Source of the DNA: Inia geoffrensis
Taxonomy: Eukaryota > Chordata > Mammalia > Artiodactyla > Iniidae
Reading direction: 5' to 3'
Length of the DNA stretch: 64,000 nucleotides
NCBI GenBank assembly: GCA_036417435.1
Contig: CM070907.1
Span: 54,606,001-54,670,000, forward strand
In this document: one piece after another, positions 45,266 to 56,339 of the stretch
Layout of the letters: every line of letters starts with the position of its first letter
Numbering within the stretch: position 1 is the first letter of the stretch
Translations under genes and position numbers: made by a program
Notes under the pieces: generated by a model
Seen by the model: the letters and a program-made list of their open reading frames with translations, nothing else
Told to the model about the DNA's origin: nothing
The model's database searches: none

Positions 45266-45688
45266 TGTGAGAAATGAGATTTGTCCTGCTGTTGAATCAG
45301 TAGTTTGTTCCTTTTTATTGCTGAGTAGTATTTCATTATATGAGTATACTATAGTTAGTTTATCCATTTACCTATTGATACTAGGACTGTTTCCAGTTTT
45401 TGGCTATTATGAATAAAGCTGCTATGAACATTCTTAGTCAAGTCTTTTTGTGAACATATATTTTTCATCTTTCTTGGGTAAATTCATAGAAGTGGAATTA
45501 CCAGGTCATAGAGTTAGTTTATGTTTAGTTTTTTAAGGGACTGCAAGACTTTTTTCCAAAGTGATGTAACTTTTCATTCTCATCATGGAAGTTTTGGGTG
45601 CTCCACACACTCAAGGACATTTAGCGTTGCCATGCTTTTTAATTTTATCCATTCTGGAGTGTGTATAGTGGCATCTCATCGTGATTTT

Positions 45689-45895
45689 TTTTTTTTTTTT
45701 TTTTGCGGTACGCAGGCCTCTCACTGCTGTGGCCTCTCCCGTTGCGGAGCACAGGCTCTGGACGCGCAGGCCCAGTGGCCATGGCTCACGGGCTGAGCTG
45801 CTCCGCGGCATGTGGGATCTTCCCGGACCGGGACACGAACCCATGTCCCCTGCATCGGCAGGAGGACTCCCAACCACTGCGCCACCAGGGAAGCC
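45689..45895 (-). mobile_element. CHR-type SINE, short class
   Basis: Poly-T then gcggtacgcaggcctctcac to caccagggaagccc. Flanks at 45,675-45,688 and 45,896-45,909 match at 13 of 14 positions. Confidence 0.94.
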
Positions 45896-46045
45896 CTCAT
45901 TGTGATTTTAATTAGCATTTACTGATAACTAAAGATGCTGAGCACATTTTCATGTGCTTCTTGGACATTCGTATATCTTCTTTTGTATATTGTCTTTTCA
46001 GATCTTTTGCCCATTAAAAAAAGTTGGATTGTCTTTTTATTTTTA

Positions 46046-46332
46046 AAATTAATTAATTAATTTAATTTTGGCTGCGGTGAGTCTTCGTTGCTGCACGTGG
46101 ACTTTCTCTAGTTGCGGCGAGTGGGGCCTACTCTTCCTTGCAACGTGCGGGCTTCTCATTGCGGTGGCTTCTCTTGTTGCGGAGCACAGGCTCTAGGTGC
46201 GTGGGCTTCAGTAGTTGTGGCACACAGGCTAAGTTGCTCCGCAACATGTGGGATCTTCCCGGACCGGGGCTTAAACCCATGTGCCCTGCATTGGCAGGCA
46301 GATTCTCAACCACTGTGCCACCAGTGAAGCCC
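46046..46332 (-). mobile_element. CHR-type SINE, long class (first of an adjacent pair)
   Basis: Reads from an (AATT)n tail and ttttggctgcggtgagtctt to caccagtgaagccc. The target word ggattgtcttttt precedes it at 46,026-46,038 and gggttgtcttttt follows at 46,333-46,345. Confidence 0.92.
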
Positions 46333-46345
46333 GGGTTGTCTTTTT

Positions 46346-46654
46346 CTTAAATCTTTTAAATTAATTAATTAATTTTTATATTTATTTTTGGCTGTGTTGG
46401 GTCTTCGTTTCTTTGAGAGGGCTTCCTCTAGTTGCGGGAAGTGGGGGCCACTCTTCATTGCGGTGCGCGGGCCTCTTCACTATCAAGGCCTCTCTTGTTG
46501 CGGAGCACAGGCTCCAGACGCGCAGGCTCAGTAGTTGCGGCTCACGGGCCTAGTTGCTCTGCGGCATGTGGGATCTTCCCAGACCAGGGCTCGAAACCAT
46601 GTCCCCTGCATTAGAAGGCAGATTCTCAACCACTGCACCACCAGGGAAGCCCCT
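46346..46654 (-). mobile_element. CHR-type SINE (second of an adjacent pair)
   Basis: Reads from an (AATT)n tail and ggctgtgttgggtcttcgtt to caccagggaagcccct. It shares the word gggttgtcttttt at 46,333-46,345 with the neighbouring SINE, and a third copy follows at 46,655-46,667. Confidence 0.92.
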
Positions 46655-47341
46655 GGGTTGTCTTTTTATTATTGAGTTGCAAGGGTTCCTTATATATTCT
46701 GGACATAAGTCCTTTTATCAGATGGATGTTTGGTGACTGTTTTCTCCCTGTCTATGTTTTGTCTATTCATTTTCTAAAAAGTATCTTTTAATGAGGAGAA
46801 GTTTAAAATTTTTATGGAGTCTCATTTATCTTTTTCTTTTTAATAGTTATTGCTTTCCTTATCCCGTTTAGAAACTTTTGTCTACCCTCAGATTATAAAG
46901 GTATTTTCCCATATTCTCTTATAGAAGTTTTATAGTTATAGCTTGATATTTAGGTCTATATCCATCTCAAATTCATTGTATATATGGTGTGAGGTAGGGA
47001 TTGAAGTTTATTTTTTTCTCATATGCATGTCCAGTTGTTACAGCGTTATTTGCTGAAAAAACATTTCCCCCCCGCCATTGGATTGCTTTTGCTCTTTTGT
47101 CAAAAATCAGTGAGCTGTACATGTAGGTCTATTTCTGGGCTCTCTGCTCTGTTGATCTATTTGCATATCCTTATGCCATTACCACAGAGTCTTGATATAT
47201 ATAGCTTTATCGTGGACCTTGAAGTCAACTAGTATAAATCTTCCAACTTGGTTCTTTTAAAATATTGTTTTGGATATTTAGGTCTTATGCATTTTCATAT
47301 AAATTTTTGAATCAGCTTGCCTATTATGGTTGTTTTAAAAG

Positions 47342-47812
47342 TGTGCACTTTGCTATTTCTCTGTAGAACTTAATTACCTTCCCCTTGAGTGTGGTCCAAA
47401 TTTAGTACCTTGCTTCTAATAAAATAAATTAGAAGTAATGTGATGAAACTTTGGATACTAGGTTATAAAAGGCATGACTGCTTCCCTTTTGGCCTCTTTC
47501 TTGGATCACTCTCTCTGGGGGAAGACAGCCCTCATGTCATGAAAGGTCTATGTGATGAGGAACTGAGGCCTCCAGCCAACAGACAGGTGAATTAGCCATC
47601 TCGAAAGTTGACCTTCCAGCTCCATTTAGGCCTTCAGATGACTTTGGAGCTGGCCAACATTTTGACTACATCCCCTTGAGAGATCCTGAGTCTGAACTGT
47701 TTCCATATTTTTGACTCTCAGAAATTATGTGAGATAATAAATAAATGTCTGATGTTTTAAGCTGCTAAGTTTTGAGGTAATCTGTTATATAAAATAGATA
47801 ATACATCAATTT
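47342..47812 (+). mobile_element. MLT1-type MaLR solo LTR
   Basis: gagataataaataaatgtct, gttttaagctgctaagtttt and gaggtaatctgttatataaa are the hallmark 3' end of MLT1 LTRs. ttttaaaag words flank it at about 47,333 and 47,816. It is non-coding and lies within old L1. Confidence 0.78.
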
Positions 47813-48589
47813 TTATTTTAAAAGCCTACTGGGATTGTATCATATTATAAATCATCTTGGGGAAACAGACATCTTAAAAATATGAGTCTTACAATCCACC
47901 ATGTTACATTTCTCCATTTATGTAGGTCTCCTTTAATTTTTCTCAGTAGTTTTCATTGTAGCGGCCTTAAACATCTTATTAAATTTATTTCTAAGTACTT
48001 TATATTTTTTGATGTTCTTATACATTATATTTTTTAAATTTCATTTTTCTCAGTTTCTCTATTGCTAGCATAGATATTTAAATTGATTTTTGTCATCATC
48101 CTTATATCTTCTACCTTGCTAAACTTATTAATTTTTTTGTCACTAAGTAAATAATCATGTAATCTATGAATAGAAAGTTTCGCTTCATCCATTTCAGTAA
48201 TCTTTATGCATTATTTTTCTTCCCATACTGTACTGGCTAGGACCTCCCAGTACATTGTTGAGTAGAAGTGATATGAGCAAACAGCTTTGCCATTTTTATT
48301 TTTTAATTTAAGGAGGAAAGCATTAAATATTTTATTATTAGATATGATGGGGTTTTTTTATTATTAGGTAAGCTGTAGATTTTTTGTAGGACTTCTTGGT
48401 TGAGGAAATTCTTTTCTTTTCCTGACTTGCTTGAGTTTTATCATGAGTGGGTATTGAATTTTGTCAAATATTATTCTATACCTGTTGAAGTGATTTTGTC
48501 CTTTCTGTTAATATGATGAATTCAATTGATTGATTTTTTAATGTTGGACCAACTTTGCTTTCCTGGCCCATTTGGACATGATGTATTAG

Positions 48590-48662
48590 CATCTCTATCT
48601 CTCCTTCTCTGTCTCTGTCTATGTCCATGTCCATATCCATATCTATATCTATAAATCTACAT
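48590..48662. repeat. Degenerate CTATAT/CCATAT hexamer repeat
   Basis: Runs of tctctgtctctgtctatg grading into ccatatccatatctatat. It may have arisen inside the L1. Confidence 0.85.
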
Positions 48663-48679
48663 CTGGGTTTGATTTGCCA

Positions 48680-48907
48680 GTACAGTTGCCCTGTGAACAA
48701 CATGGGTTTGAACTGTGCAAGTCCACTTATACAGGGATTTTTTTTCAGTGAATATGTGCTACAGTACTACATGATCCATGGTTGGTTGAACCCACTGATA
48801 TGGAGCCCATGGGTGCAGAGTGCAGACTGTAAAGTTATGCTCAGATTTTCAACTGTTTGGAGGGTTGGCTTCCCTGACTCCATTGTTGCTCAAGGGTCAA
48901 CTGTATT
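48680..48907 (+). mobile_element. Tigger-type non-autonomous DNA element
   Basis: Starts tacagttgccctgtgaacaa and ends gctcaagggtcaactgta, imperfect inverted ends each abutting a TA target. Inner words gtccacttatacagggattt and acatgatccatggttggttg fit the family. Confidence 0.82.
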
Positions 48908-49599
48908 TTTGTTAAGGATTTTGTATCTTTGTTCATGAGAGAGACTGGTCTATAATTTTGTTTTCCATTATGTTTCTTTTGTCAGTTTTTTATAGGTTGT
49001 ATTTTTCAAGAAATTTATTTTTATGTAAATTGCTGAATTTTCTGATGTTCTCTTGTTGGTCTTTTAATGTCTGTAGACTCTAAGGTGATCTCTGCTCTTT
49101 CATTCCTCATATTGGTAATTTGTGTATTCTCTCTTTTTTTGTTAATTAATCATCTTAGTGGTTTATTAAATGTTATTAATCATGTCAGAGGTACAACTTC
49201 TTGCTATGTTAATTTTCTCTACTTTTTTCTTATTCTATTCTTTTTTTCTTCTACTTATTTTTTATTCAATTTATTATTTTTTTAGTTTCATGAGATAGAA
49301 GCTTAGAACACTAATTTTAGACCTTATTTGAAAAAATTAAAATGATTTATAGTTATAAATTTCACTCTTAGCACTCTATAGCTGTGTGTCAACACATTTT
49401 AATATGCTTTATTTCCATTCTTCCTGTGATTTCTTTTACATGACCCATAGGTTAAAGAAGAAATCACAGGGGAAGTAGAAATAAACTATAGGTTATATAG
49501 AAGTGTGTTGTCTAATTACCAAATATTTGGAATTTGCAAGGTATCTTTTTGTTAGTGATTTCTAGTTTAATTTCATTATATTCAGAAAACATATTTTTA

Positions 49600-49871
49600 T
49601 TTTTTTAAAAAGTATTTATTTATTTATTTAATTTTTGGCTCTGTTGGGTCGTAGTTGCGACGTGCGGGCTTCTCTCCCTGGTTGTGTCACGTGGGCTCTT
49701 CGTTGCAGGCACGAGCTTCTCTAGTTGCAGTGTGCGGGCTCGGTAGCTGAGGTGCGTGGGCTTAATTGCCCTGTGGCATGTGGGACCTTAATTCCCTGAC
49801 CAGGGATTGAACCCACGTCCCCTGCATTGGAAGGTGGATTCTTAACCGCTGGACCACCACGAAAGTCCCTC
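49600..49871 (-). mobile_element. CHR-related SINE
   Basis: Reverse copy with (ATTT)n tail, ggctctgttgggtcgtagtt through ggaccaccacgaaagtccc. Flanks aaacatattttta at 49,587 and 49,872 are identical. Confidence 0.92.
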
Positions 49872-50599
49872 AAACATATTTTTAATTTAAATTCTTTTAA
49901 ATTTATTGGCTTGTTTTATGGCTTGTCACATGTTTCACTTGGTGAATGTTCCACACGGATTTGAAAAGGATATATATTCTGTTTATGCATGTAGAGTTCT
50001 ATAATAGGTCAAATTGGTTGCTAGTGTTGTTCAAGTCTTCTGTATATTTACTGATATTTCTGTCTGTTTCTGTTAATTATTAAGAAGAGTATTGGATCAC
50101 CAATACTATACTACAACTTTAATAGTATATTTTTCTATATCTCCTTTCTATTATGTTTTGATGCTACATTCTTAGGCATATACACTTCAGGATTGTCATG
50201 TAATCTTGAGGTATTCACCCTTTATCATTGTGAAATGTCCTTTTTCTCTGGCAATATGCTATGTTCTGAAGTCTATTTTGCTGATACTAATGTAGCCATT
50301 CATCTTTCTTATAATTTGCATTGGGATAGTACTTCTTTTTTATCCTGTTAATTTTAACCTCTCTGTATCTTTACATTTAAAGTGCTTTTCTTGTAGTTGC
50401 TTATAGTTGGCGCTCTCTCTCTCCCTTTCTTTTCTTTTTTTCTTTCTGGTCTAGTCTGACAGTCTATGATTTCTTTTATTTTTTTCAATTTTTGAATTTT
50501 ATTTTATTTATTTTTTTATACAGCAGGTCCTTATTAGTCATCAATTTTATACACATCAGTGTATACATGTCAATCCCAATCGCCCAATTCATCACACCA

Positions 50600-51345
50600 C
50601 CACGCCCACTCCTGCCGCTTTCCCCCCTTGGTGTCCATACGTTTGTTCTCTACATCTGTGTCTCAATTTCTGCCCTGCAAACCGGTTCATCTATGCTATT
50701 TTTCTAGGTTCCACATATATGCATTAATATAGGATATTTGTTTTTCTCTCTCTGACTTACTTCACTCTGTATGACAGTCTCTAGATCCATCTACGTCTCT
50801 ACAAATGACCCAATTTCGTTCCTTTTTATGGCTGAGTAATATTTCATTGTATATATGTACCACATCTTCTTTATCCGTTTGTCTGTCGATGGACATTTAG
50901 GTTGCTTCCATGACCTGGCTATTGTAAATAGTGCTGCAGTGAACATTGGGGTGCACGTGTCTTTTAGAATTATGGTTTTCTCTGGGTATATGCCCAGTAG
51001 TGGGATTGCTGGGTCATATGGTAATTTTGTTTTTGTTTTTTAAGGAACCTCCATTCTGTTCACCATAGTGGCTGTATCAATTTACATTCCCAACAACAGT
51101 ACAAGAGGGTTCCCTTTTCTCCACACCCTCTCCAGCATTTGTTGTTTGTAGATTTTCTGGTGCTGCCCATTCTAACTGGTGTAAGGTGATACCTCAATAC
51201 TAATTTCTCTGTTAGTGTTGTTGAGCAGCTTTTCATGTGCCTCTTCTTTCATGTGCTATCTTCTTTCATGTGCCATGTGTATGTCTTATTTGGAGAAATG
51301 TCTATTTAGGTCTTCTGTCCATTTTTTGATTGGGTTGTTTGTCCT
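50600..51345 (-). pseudogene. L1 ORF2 C-terminal part (broken)
   Basis: Minus-strand translation follows the end of ORF2 downstream of the deletion, including the region equivalent to NNPIKKW near the junction. Several frame changes are present. It is the same element as the endonuclease piece to its right. Confidence 0.75.
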
Positions 51346-51396
51346 TTTCTTCCAGGTTGTCCATTTTATTGGCATAGAGTTGCTTGTAGCAGTCTC

Positions 51397-52449
51397 TTAG
51401 GATGCTTTGTACTTCTGTGCTGTCTGTTGTAACTTCTCATTTTTCATGTTATTGATTTGAGTACTCTCCCTCTTTTTCTTGATGAGTCTGGCTAATGGTT
51501 TATCAATTTTGTTTATCTTCTCAAAGAGCCAGCTTTTCGTTTTATTGATCTTTGCTATTGTTTTCTTTGTTTCTATTCCATTTATTTCTGCTCTGATCTT
51601 TATGATTTCTTTCCTTCTGCTAACTTTGGGTTTTGTTTGTTCTTCTTTTTCTAGTTCCTTTAGGTGTAAGGTTAGATTGTTTATTTGAGATTTTTCTTGT
51701 TTCTTGAGGTAGGCTTGAATAGCTATAAACTTCCCTCTTAGAAGTGCTTTTGCTGCCTCCCATAGGTTTTGGATTGTCGTGTTTTTATTGTCATTTGTCT
51801 CTAGGTATATTGTGATTTCCTCTTTGATTTCTTCAGTGATCTCTTGCTTATTTAGTAACATATTGTTTATCCTCAACGTGTTTGTGTTTTTAACATTTTT
51901 CTCCCTGTAATTCATTTCTAATCTCATAGCATTGTGGTCAGAAAAGATGCTTGGTATGATTTCAATTTTCTTAAATTTACTGTGGCTTGATTTGTGACCC
52001 AAGATGCAATCTATCCTGGAGAATGTTCTGTGCACACTTGAGAAGAAAGTGTAATCTGTTGTTTTTGGATGGGATGTCCTATAAATATCAATTAAATCTA
52101 TCTGGTCTATTGTGTCATTTAAAGCTTCTGTTTCCTTATTTATTTTCATTTTGGATGATCTGTCCATTGGTGTAAGTGAGGTGTTAAAGTCCCCCACTGT
52201 TATTGTGTTACTGTTGATTTCCTCTTTTATAGCTGTTAGCAGTTGCCTTATGTACTGAGGTGCTCCTATGTTGGGTGTATATATTTTTATAATTGTTATA
52301 TCTTCTTCTGGGATTGATCCCTTGATCATTATGTAGTGTCCTTCCTTGTCTCTTGTAACATTCTTTATTTTAAAGTCTATTTTATCTGATATGAGTATTG
52401 CTATCCAGCTTTCTTTTGATTTCCATTTGCATGGAATATCTTTTTCCAT
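51397..52449 (-). pseudogene. L1 ORF2 endonuclease and linker part (350 codons, truncated)
   Basis: The open frame covers roughly residues 60-400 of a protein that is about 1,275 residues in intact L1. The APE-type endonuclease motifs GDFN (residues 86-89 of this frame), SRID (144-147) and SDH (170-172) are visible, while the N-terminal catalytic Asn and Glu motifs lie upstream of the first Met, in sequence broken by a stop. The downstream end reads into a LYANK-like motif and then the deletion. It is not an independent host gene. Confidence 0.88.
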
Positions 52450-52967
52450 CCCCTCACTTTCAGTCTGTATGTGTCCCTAGGTCTGAAGTGGGTCTCTTGT
52501 AGACAGCATATATTTATGGGTCTTGTTTTTTTATCCATTCAGCAAGCCTGTGTCTTTTGATTGGAGCCTTTAATCCATTCACATTTAAGGTAAGTATCGA
52601 TATGTATGTCCCTTTGACCATTTTCTTAATTGTTTTGGGTTTGTTTTTGTAGGTCCTTTCTTCTCTTGTGTTTCCCACTTAGAGAAGTTCCTTTAGCACT
52701 TGCAGAGCTGGTTTTGTGGTGCTGAATTCTCTTAGCTTTTGCTTGTCTGTAAAGCTTTTGATTTCTCCATCGAATCTGAATGAGATCCTTGCCAGGTAGA
52801 GTAATCTTGGTTGTAGGTTTTTCCCTTTCATCACTTTAATTATATCATGCCACTCTTTTCTGGCTTGTAGAGTTTCTGCTGAGAAACCAGCTGTTAACCT
52901 TATGGGAGTTCCCTTGTATGTTATTTGTCATTCTTCCCTTGCTGCTTTCAGTAATTTTTCTTTGTCT

Positions 52968-53510
52968 TTAATTTTTGCCAGTTTGATTACCATGTGTCTC
53001 GGCGTGTTTCTCTTTGGGTTTATCCTGTATGGGACTCTGTGCTTCCTGGACTTGGGTGGCTATTTCCTTTCCCATGTTAGGGAAGTTTTCGTCTATAATC
53101 TCTTCAAATGTTTTCTCAGGTCCTTTCTCTCTCTCTTTTCCTTCTGGGACCCCTATAAGGCGAATGTTGTTGCGTTTAACATTGTCCCATAGGTCTCTTA
53201 GGCTGTCTTCATTTCTTTTCATTCTTTTTTCTTTATTCTGTTCTGCAGCAGTGAGCTCCAGCCTTCTGTCTTCCAGGTCATTTATCCGTTCTTCTGCCTC
53301 ACTTATTCTACTATTGATTCCTTCTAGTGTAGTTTTCATTTCAGTTATTGTATTGTTCATCTCTGTTTGTTTGTTCTTTAATTCTTCTAGATCTTTGTTA
53401 AACATTTCTTGCATCTTCTCGATCTTTGCCTCCATTCTTTTCCTGAGGTCCTGGATGATCTTCACTATCATTATTCTGAATTCTTTTTCTGGAAGGTTGC
53501 CTATCTCCAC
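52968..53510 (-). pseudogene. L1 ORF1 remnant (180 codons, truncated)
   Basis: ORF1 encodes the RNA-binding chaperone of L1. This frame shows a long heptad-rich coiled coil (about residues 20-90) and the start of the RRM-like domain with NIRLIGVPEG at 115-124. Intact ORF1 is about 340 residues. The frame breaks here at 180, and C-terminal-domain sequence continues out of frame toward 52,700. Confidence 0.87.
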
Positions 53511-54049
53511 TTCATTTAGTTGTTTTCTGGGGTTTCATCTGTTCCTTCATCTGGTACGTAGCCCTCTGCCTTTTCATCTTGTCTATCTTTCTGTGAATGT
53601 GGTTTTTGTCCCACAGGCTGCAGGATTGTAGCTCTTCTTGCTTCTGCTGTCTGCCCTCTAGTGGATGAGGCTATGTAAGAGGCTTGTGTAAGTTTCCTGA
53701 TGGGAGGGACTGGTGGTGGTTAGAGCTGACTGTTGCTGTGGTGGGCAGAGCTCAGTAAAACTTTAATCCACTTGTCTGCTGATGGGTGGGGCTCTGTTCC
53801 CTCCCTGTTGGTTGTTTGGCCTGAGGTGACCCAACACTGGAGCCTGCAGGCTCTTTGATGGGGCTAATGGCGACTCTGGGAGGGCTCATGCCAAGGAGTG
53901 CTTCCCAGGACTTCTGCTGCCAGTGTCCTTGTCCCCTCAGTGGGGGGACAAGGGAAGCCCATCATTCGTTTTTTTTTTTTCTTGTTTCTCTGTGTGCTTC
54001 CATTTGTGTAGTTTCTGTTTCCTTAGGTTCAAGTTCACTGATCCTTTTT

Positions 54050-54640
54050 TTTAAGTACATACAATGAATTTTTAAATTTCAAATTTCAGATACTGCATTT
54101 TTCAGCTTTAGAAGTTTCACTTGATTTACAAAAGTAGTTTATAGGGTCTTCCTGGTGGCGCAGTGGTTGAGAGTCCGCCTGCCGATGCAGGGAACATGGG
54201 TTTGTGCCCCGGTCCGGGAAGATCCCACATGCTGCAGAGCGGCTGGGCCCATGAGCCATGGCCGCTGAGCCTGTGCGTCCAGAGCCTGTGCTCCGCAGTG
54301 GGAGAGGCCACAACAGTGAGAGGCCCACGTACCGCAAAAAAAAAAAAAAAAAAAAAAAAAAGTTTATATATTTCTCTTTGTTGTATTCATGCTTTTCTTT
54401 AAATCCTCAAACATGTTTGTAATAGGTATTTTAAATCCTCATCTGCTAGTTTTGCACTTCATTTCTAGGTCTGATTTCTTTCCCCTTGTAGTAAGTCACA
54501 CATTCCTGGTTCTTTGCATGAAGAGTAAATACATAAATATATAAACATTTTTATCTATAGCTGTATCTGCTTTAGTGAAAAAAATATTTTGATAGCAATC
54601 TCCAATGTAAAGAATAGTTTCAAGTACAGGACCAGTAACT
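54050..54640 (-). mobile_element. Old L1/HAL1 fragment, split by a SINE
   Basis: cagatactgcatttttcagc before the SINE and ttcatgcttttctttaaatc plus ttttaaatcctcatctgcta after it are L1 ORF1-region words in reverse. Confidence 0.6.
54144..54360 (+). mobile_element. CHR-type SINE, short class
   Basis: Head gtcttcctggtggcgcagtg to gcccacgtaccgc plus about 23 A. agtttata flanks it at 54,136 and 54,361. Confidence 0.93.
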
Positions 54641-54646
54641 TTTTCT

Positions 54647-54876
54647 TTTTTTTCTTTTTTTTTAATTTTTTTATTTATTTTTTTTGCGGTATGCGGGCCT
54701 CTCACTGTTGTGGCCTCTCCCGTTGCGGAGCACAGGCTCCGGACGCGCAGGCTCAGCGGCCATAGCTCACGGGCCCAGCCGCTCCGCGGCATGTGGGATC
54801 TTCCCAGACCGGGGCACGAACCCATATCCCCTGCATCGGCAGGCGGACTCTCAACCACTGCGCCACCAGGGAAGCC
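54647..54876 (-). mobile_element. CHR-type SINE with a perfect 20-base target duplication
   Basis: Poly-T-rich tail, gcggtatgcgggcctctcac to caccagggaagcc. The 20-base flanks at 54,627-54,646 and 54,877-54,896 are identical, suggesting relative youth. Confidence 0.95.
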
Positions 54877-54899
54877 CAGGACCAGTAACTTTTTCTAAG

Positions 54900-55260
54900 C
54901 CATTTAAAGTAAATTGCCAATGTAATCCTCTGTTACCCTTCACATTTTATTGTATATTTCCTTCAAACAAGGCTATTGTTCTACATAACCACAATACAAC
55001 CATTAAAATCAGAAAACGAACATTGATATATTACTATCATCTAATCCTATCATCCCACTTAACATGTTTTAGTTGTCCCAATAATGCCCTTAATGGCAAG
55101 AGTATCCAGTCCAGAATCACATGTTACCTTTAGATTTCACATCTATTTAGTCTCATTCTATCTGGAATAGTTCCTAAATCTTTTTTGACCATTATGACCT
55201 TGACAGTGTTAAAGATTATATACCAGTTACCTGGTAGTATGTCTGCTAGTTTGCTTGCAG
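54900..55260 (-). mobile_element. Old L1 3' fragment
   Basis: ataaccacaatacaaccatt, gttttagttgtcccaataat and tctggaatagttcctaaatc trace L1 in reverse. Confidence 0.75.
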
Positions 55261-55264
55261 TCTG

Positions 55265-56335
55265 GGGACACCTCCCCTCACTAGGATTGGGTTAGTTGTA
55301 ATTCTTGCAAAGGAAAAAAAACTCCTTTGATCAGATTAAGATTCTACCCTGATCAGACTCTCAAAACCAGAACCCTAGAATTTCAGGGCACAGTCCAGAT
55401 AGTCACTCTTTTAACTCAATACACGTACTATGCATCTTAATAATCAATAGAACCTCAAGATAACTGCAAGAGGAAAACCATGTAATTCTGTTATGCAATT
55501 GCCTTGGATACCTTCTGATAACTGAAGATTCTTTCAGTATAAACAGTTTGAAGTTCTGAACAAACAGAAACAGTGTAGAAACAAACTGTAGAAACAGGCA
55601 GGCTTCTCCGTGGGACCCCAGTGAAGGTCATTTTTACCTTTCTCTGCCAGCTGTTATCTGAGCCCCACCTTGAGCCATTATTCTTCAGTTGCTGCTCTCA
55701 TATGGGTTGGTCTAGGCACTAATTGTTGAATTAAATGAATAGCAACCCTTAAACTTTTTAAGTAAGAAATCCATTAGAGTTACAGTTTTATTTTACTTCT
55801 AAGTATGAAAGGAGAAGGAAATTCCCAAAGCTCTTCTAACAAGGAAATATTGCAAGTTTTTATCTTTTTAAAAACAAACAAAACCCTGAACAGTTAACAA
55901 TGTAAATATTATCAACAGGGCAACAGACTATCAGGTTTACTGCGGTTAATATGGCCAGGTGTGGGTCTGCCATTTTATTATTTTTTTTATTTTAGTTTTC
56001 TCTGTTCTTTCTTACTTAAAAATTTTTTTTGACTATTTTTGAGAATTACATTTTAACATTCCTATTGGCTTTTCAACTGTATTATTTAGTTAGTGGTTTC
56101 TTGAGGGATTACAGTACCTATCCTTAACTTTTCACAGCCCACTTCATGAAAAATGTAGAAGGGTGCAGAATAAGACAGCTGTATAAGTCCATATCCTACT
56201 CACCCTGTTCTTTCTGTTATAGTTGTTATATTACATCTACATATGTTATGTTCACAACAGCTATGTGTTAAAAGTAAATAAGTTATAAATAAATTTAAGG
56301 AAAACAAAATAATTAACTTTTGCATTTAACTGGGG
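55265..56335. other. No feature recognised
   Basis: AT-rich intron sequence with T-rich runs near 55,980-56,040. No named repeat or coding signal. Confidence 0.4.
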
Positions 56336-56339
56336 GTTT

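Larger units (their letters stand above)
45295..50460 (-). mobile_element. Long old L1, composite with several nested insertions
   Basis: L1 ORF2 sequence can be followed on the minus strand from ctgctatgaacattcttagt near 45,420 through gatctatttgcatatcctta (47,155), gagttttatcatgagtgggt (48,432) and tcttttaatgtctgtagact (49,060) to about 50,460. It is interrupted by SINEs, an LTR and a Tigger-type element. Every reading frame is broken. Confidence 0.82.
50485..53960 (-). mobile_element. Comparatively young L1, both ends kept, internal deletion
   Basis: Read on the minus strand: GC-richer 5' UTR-like part (about 53,960-53,520), ORF1, ORF2 endonuclease part, a jump near 51,346, then the ORF2 C-terminus and the 3' end at about 50,485. 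A full L1 is about 6 kb; this copy is about 3.5 kb. It lies antisense to ACER3 and cannot be autonomous because most of the RT region is absent. Confidence 0.9.

Noticed and set aside
47342..47812. A provirus
   Set aside because: Only a solo LTR-like stretch is present. No internal gag, pol or env-like sequence flanks it; the neighbours are L1.
51397..52449. A 350-codon endonuclease-like frame as a host gene
   Set aside because: Its order, neighbours and motifs are those of L1 ORF2, truncated at both ends and next to an L1 ORF1 remnant.
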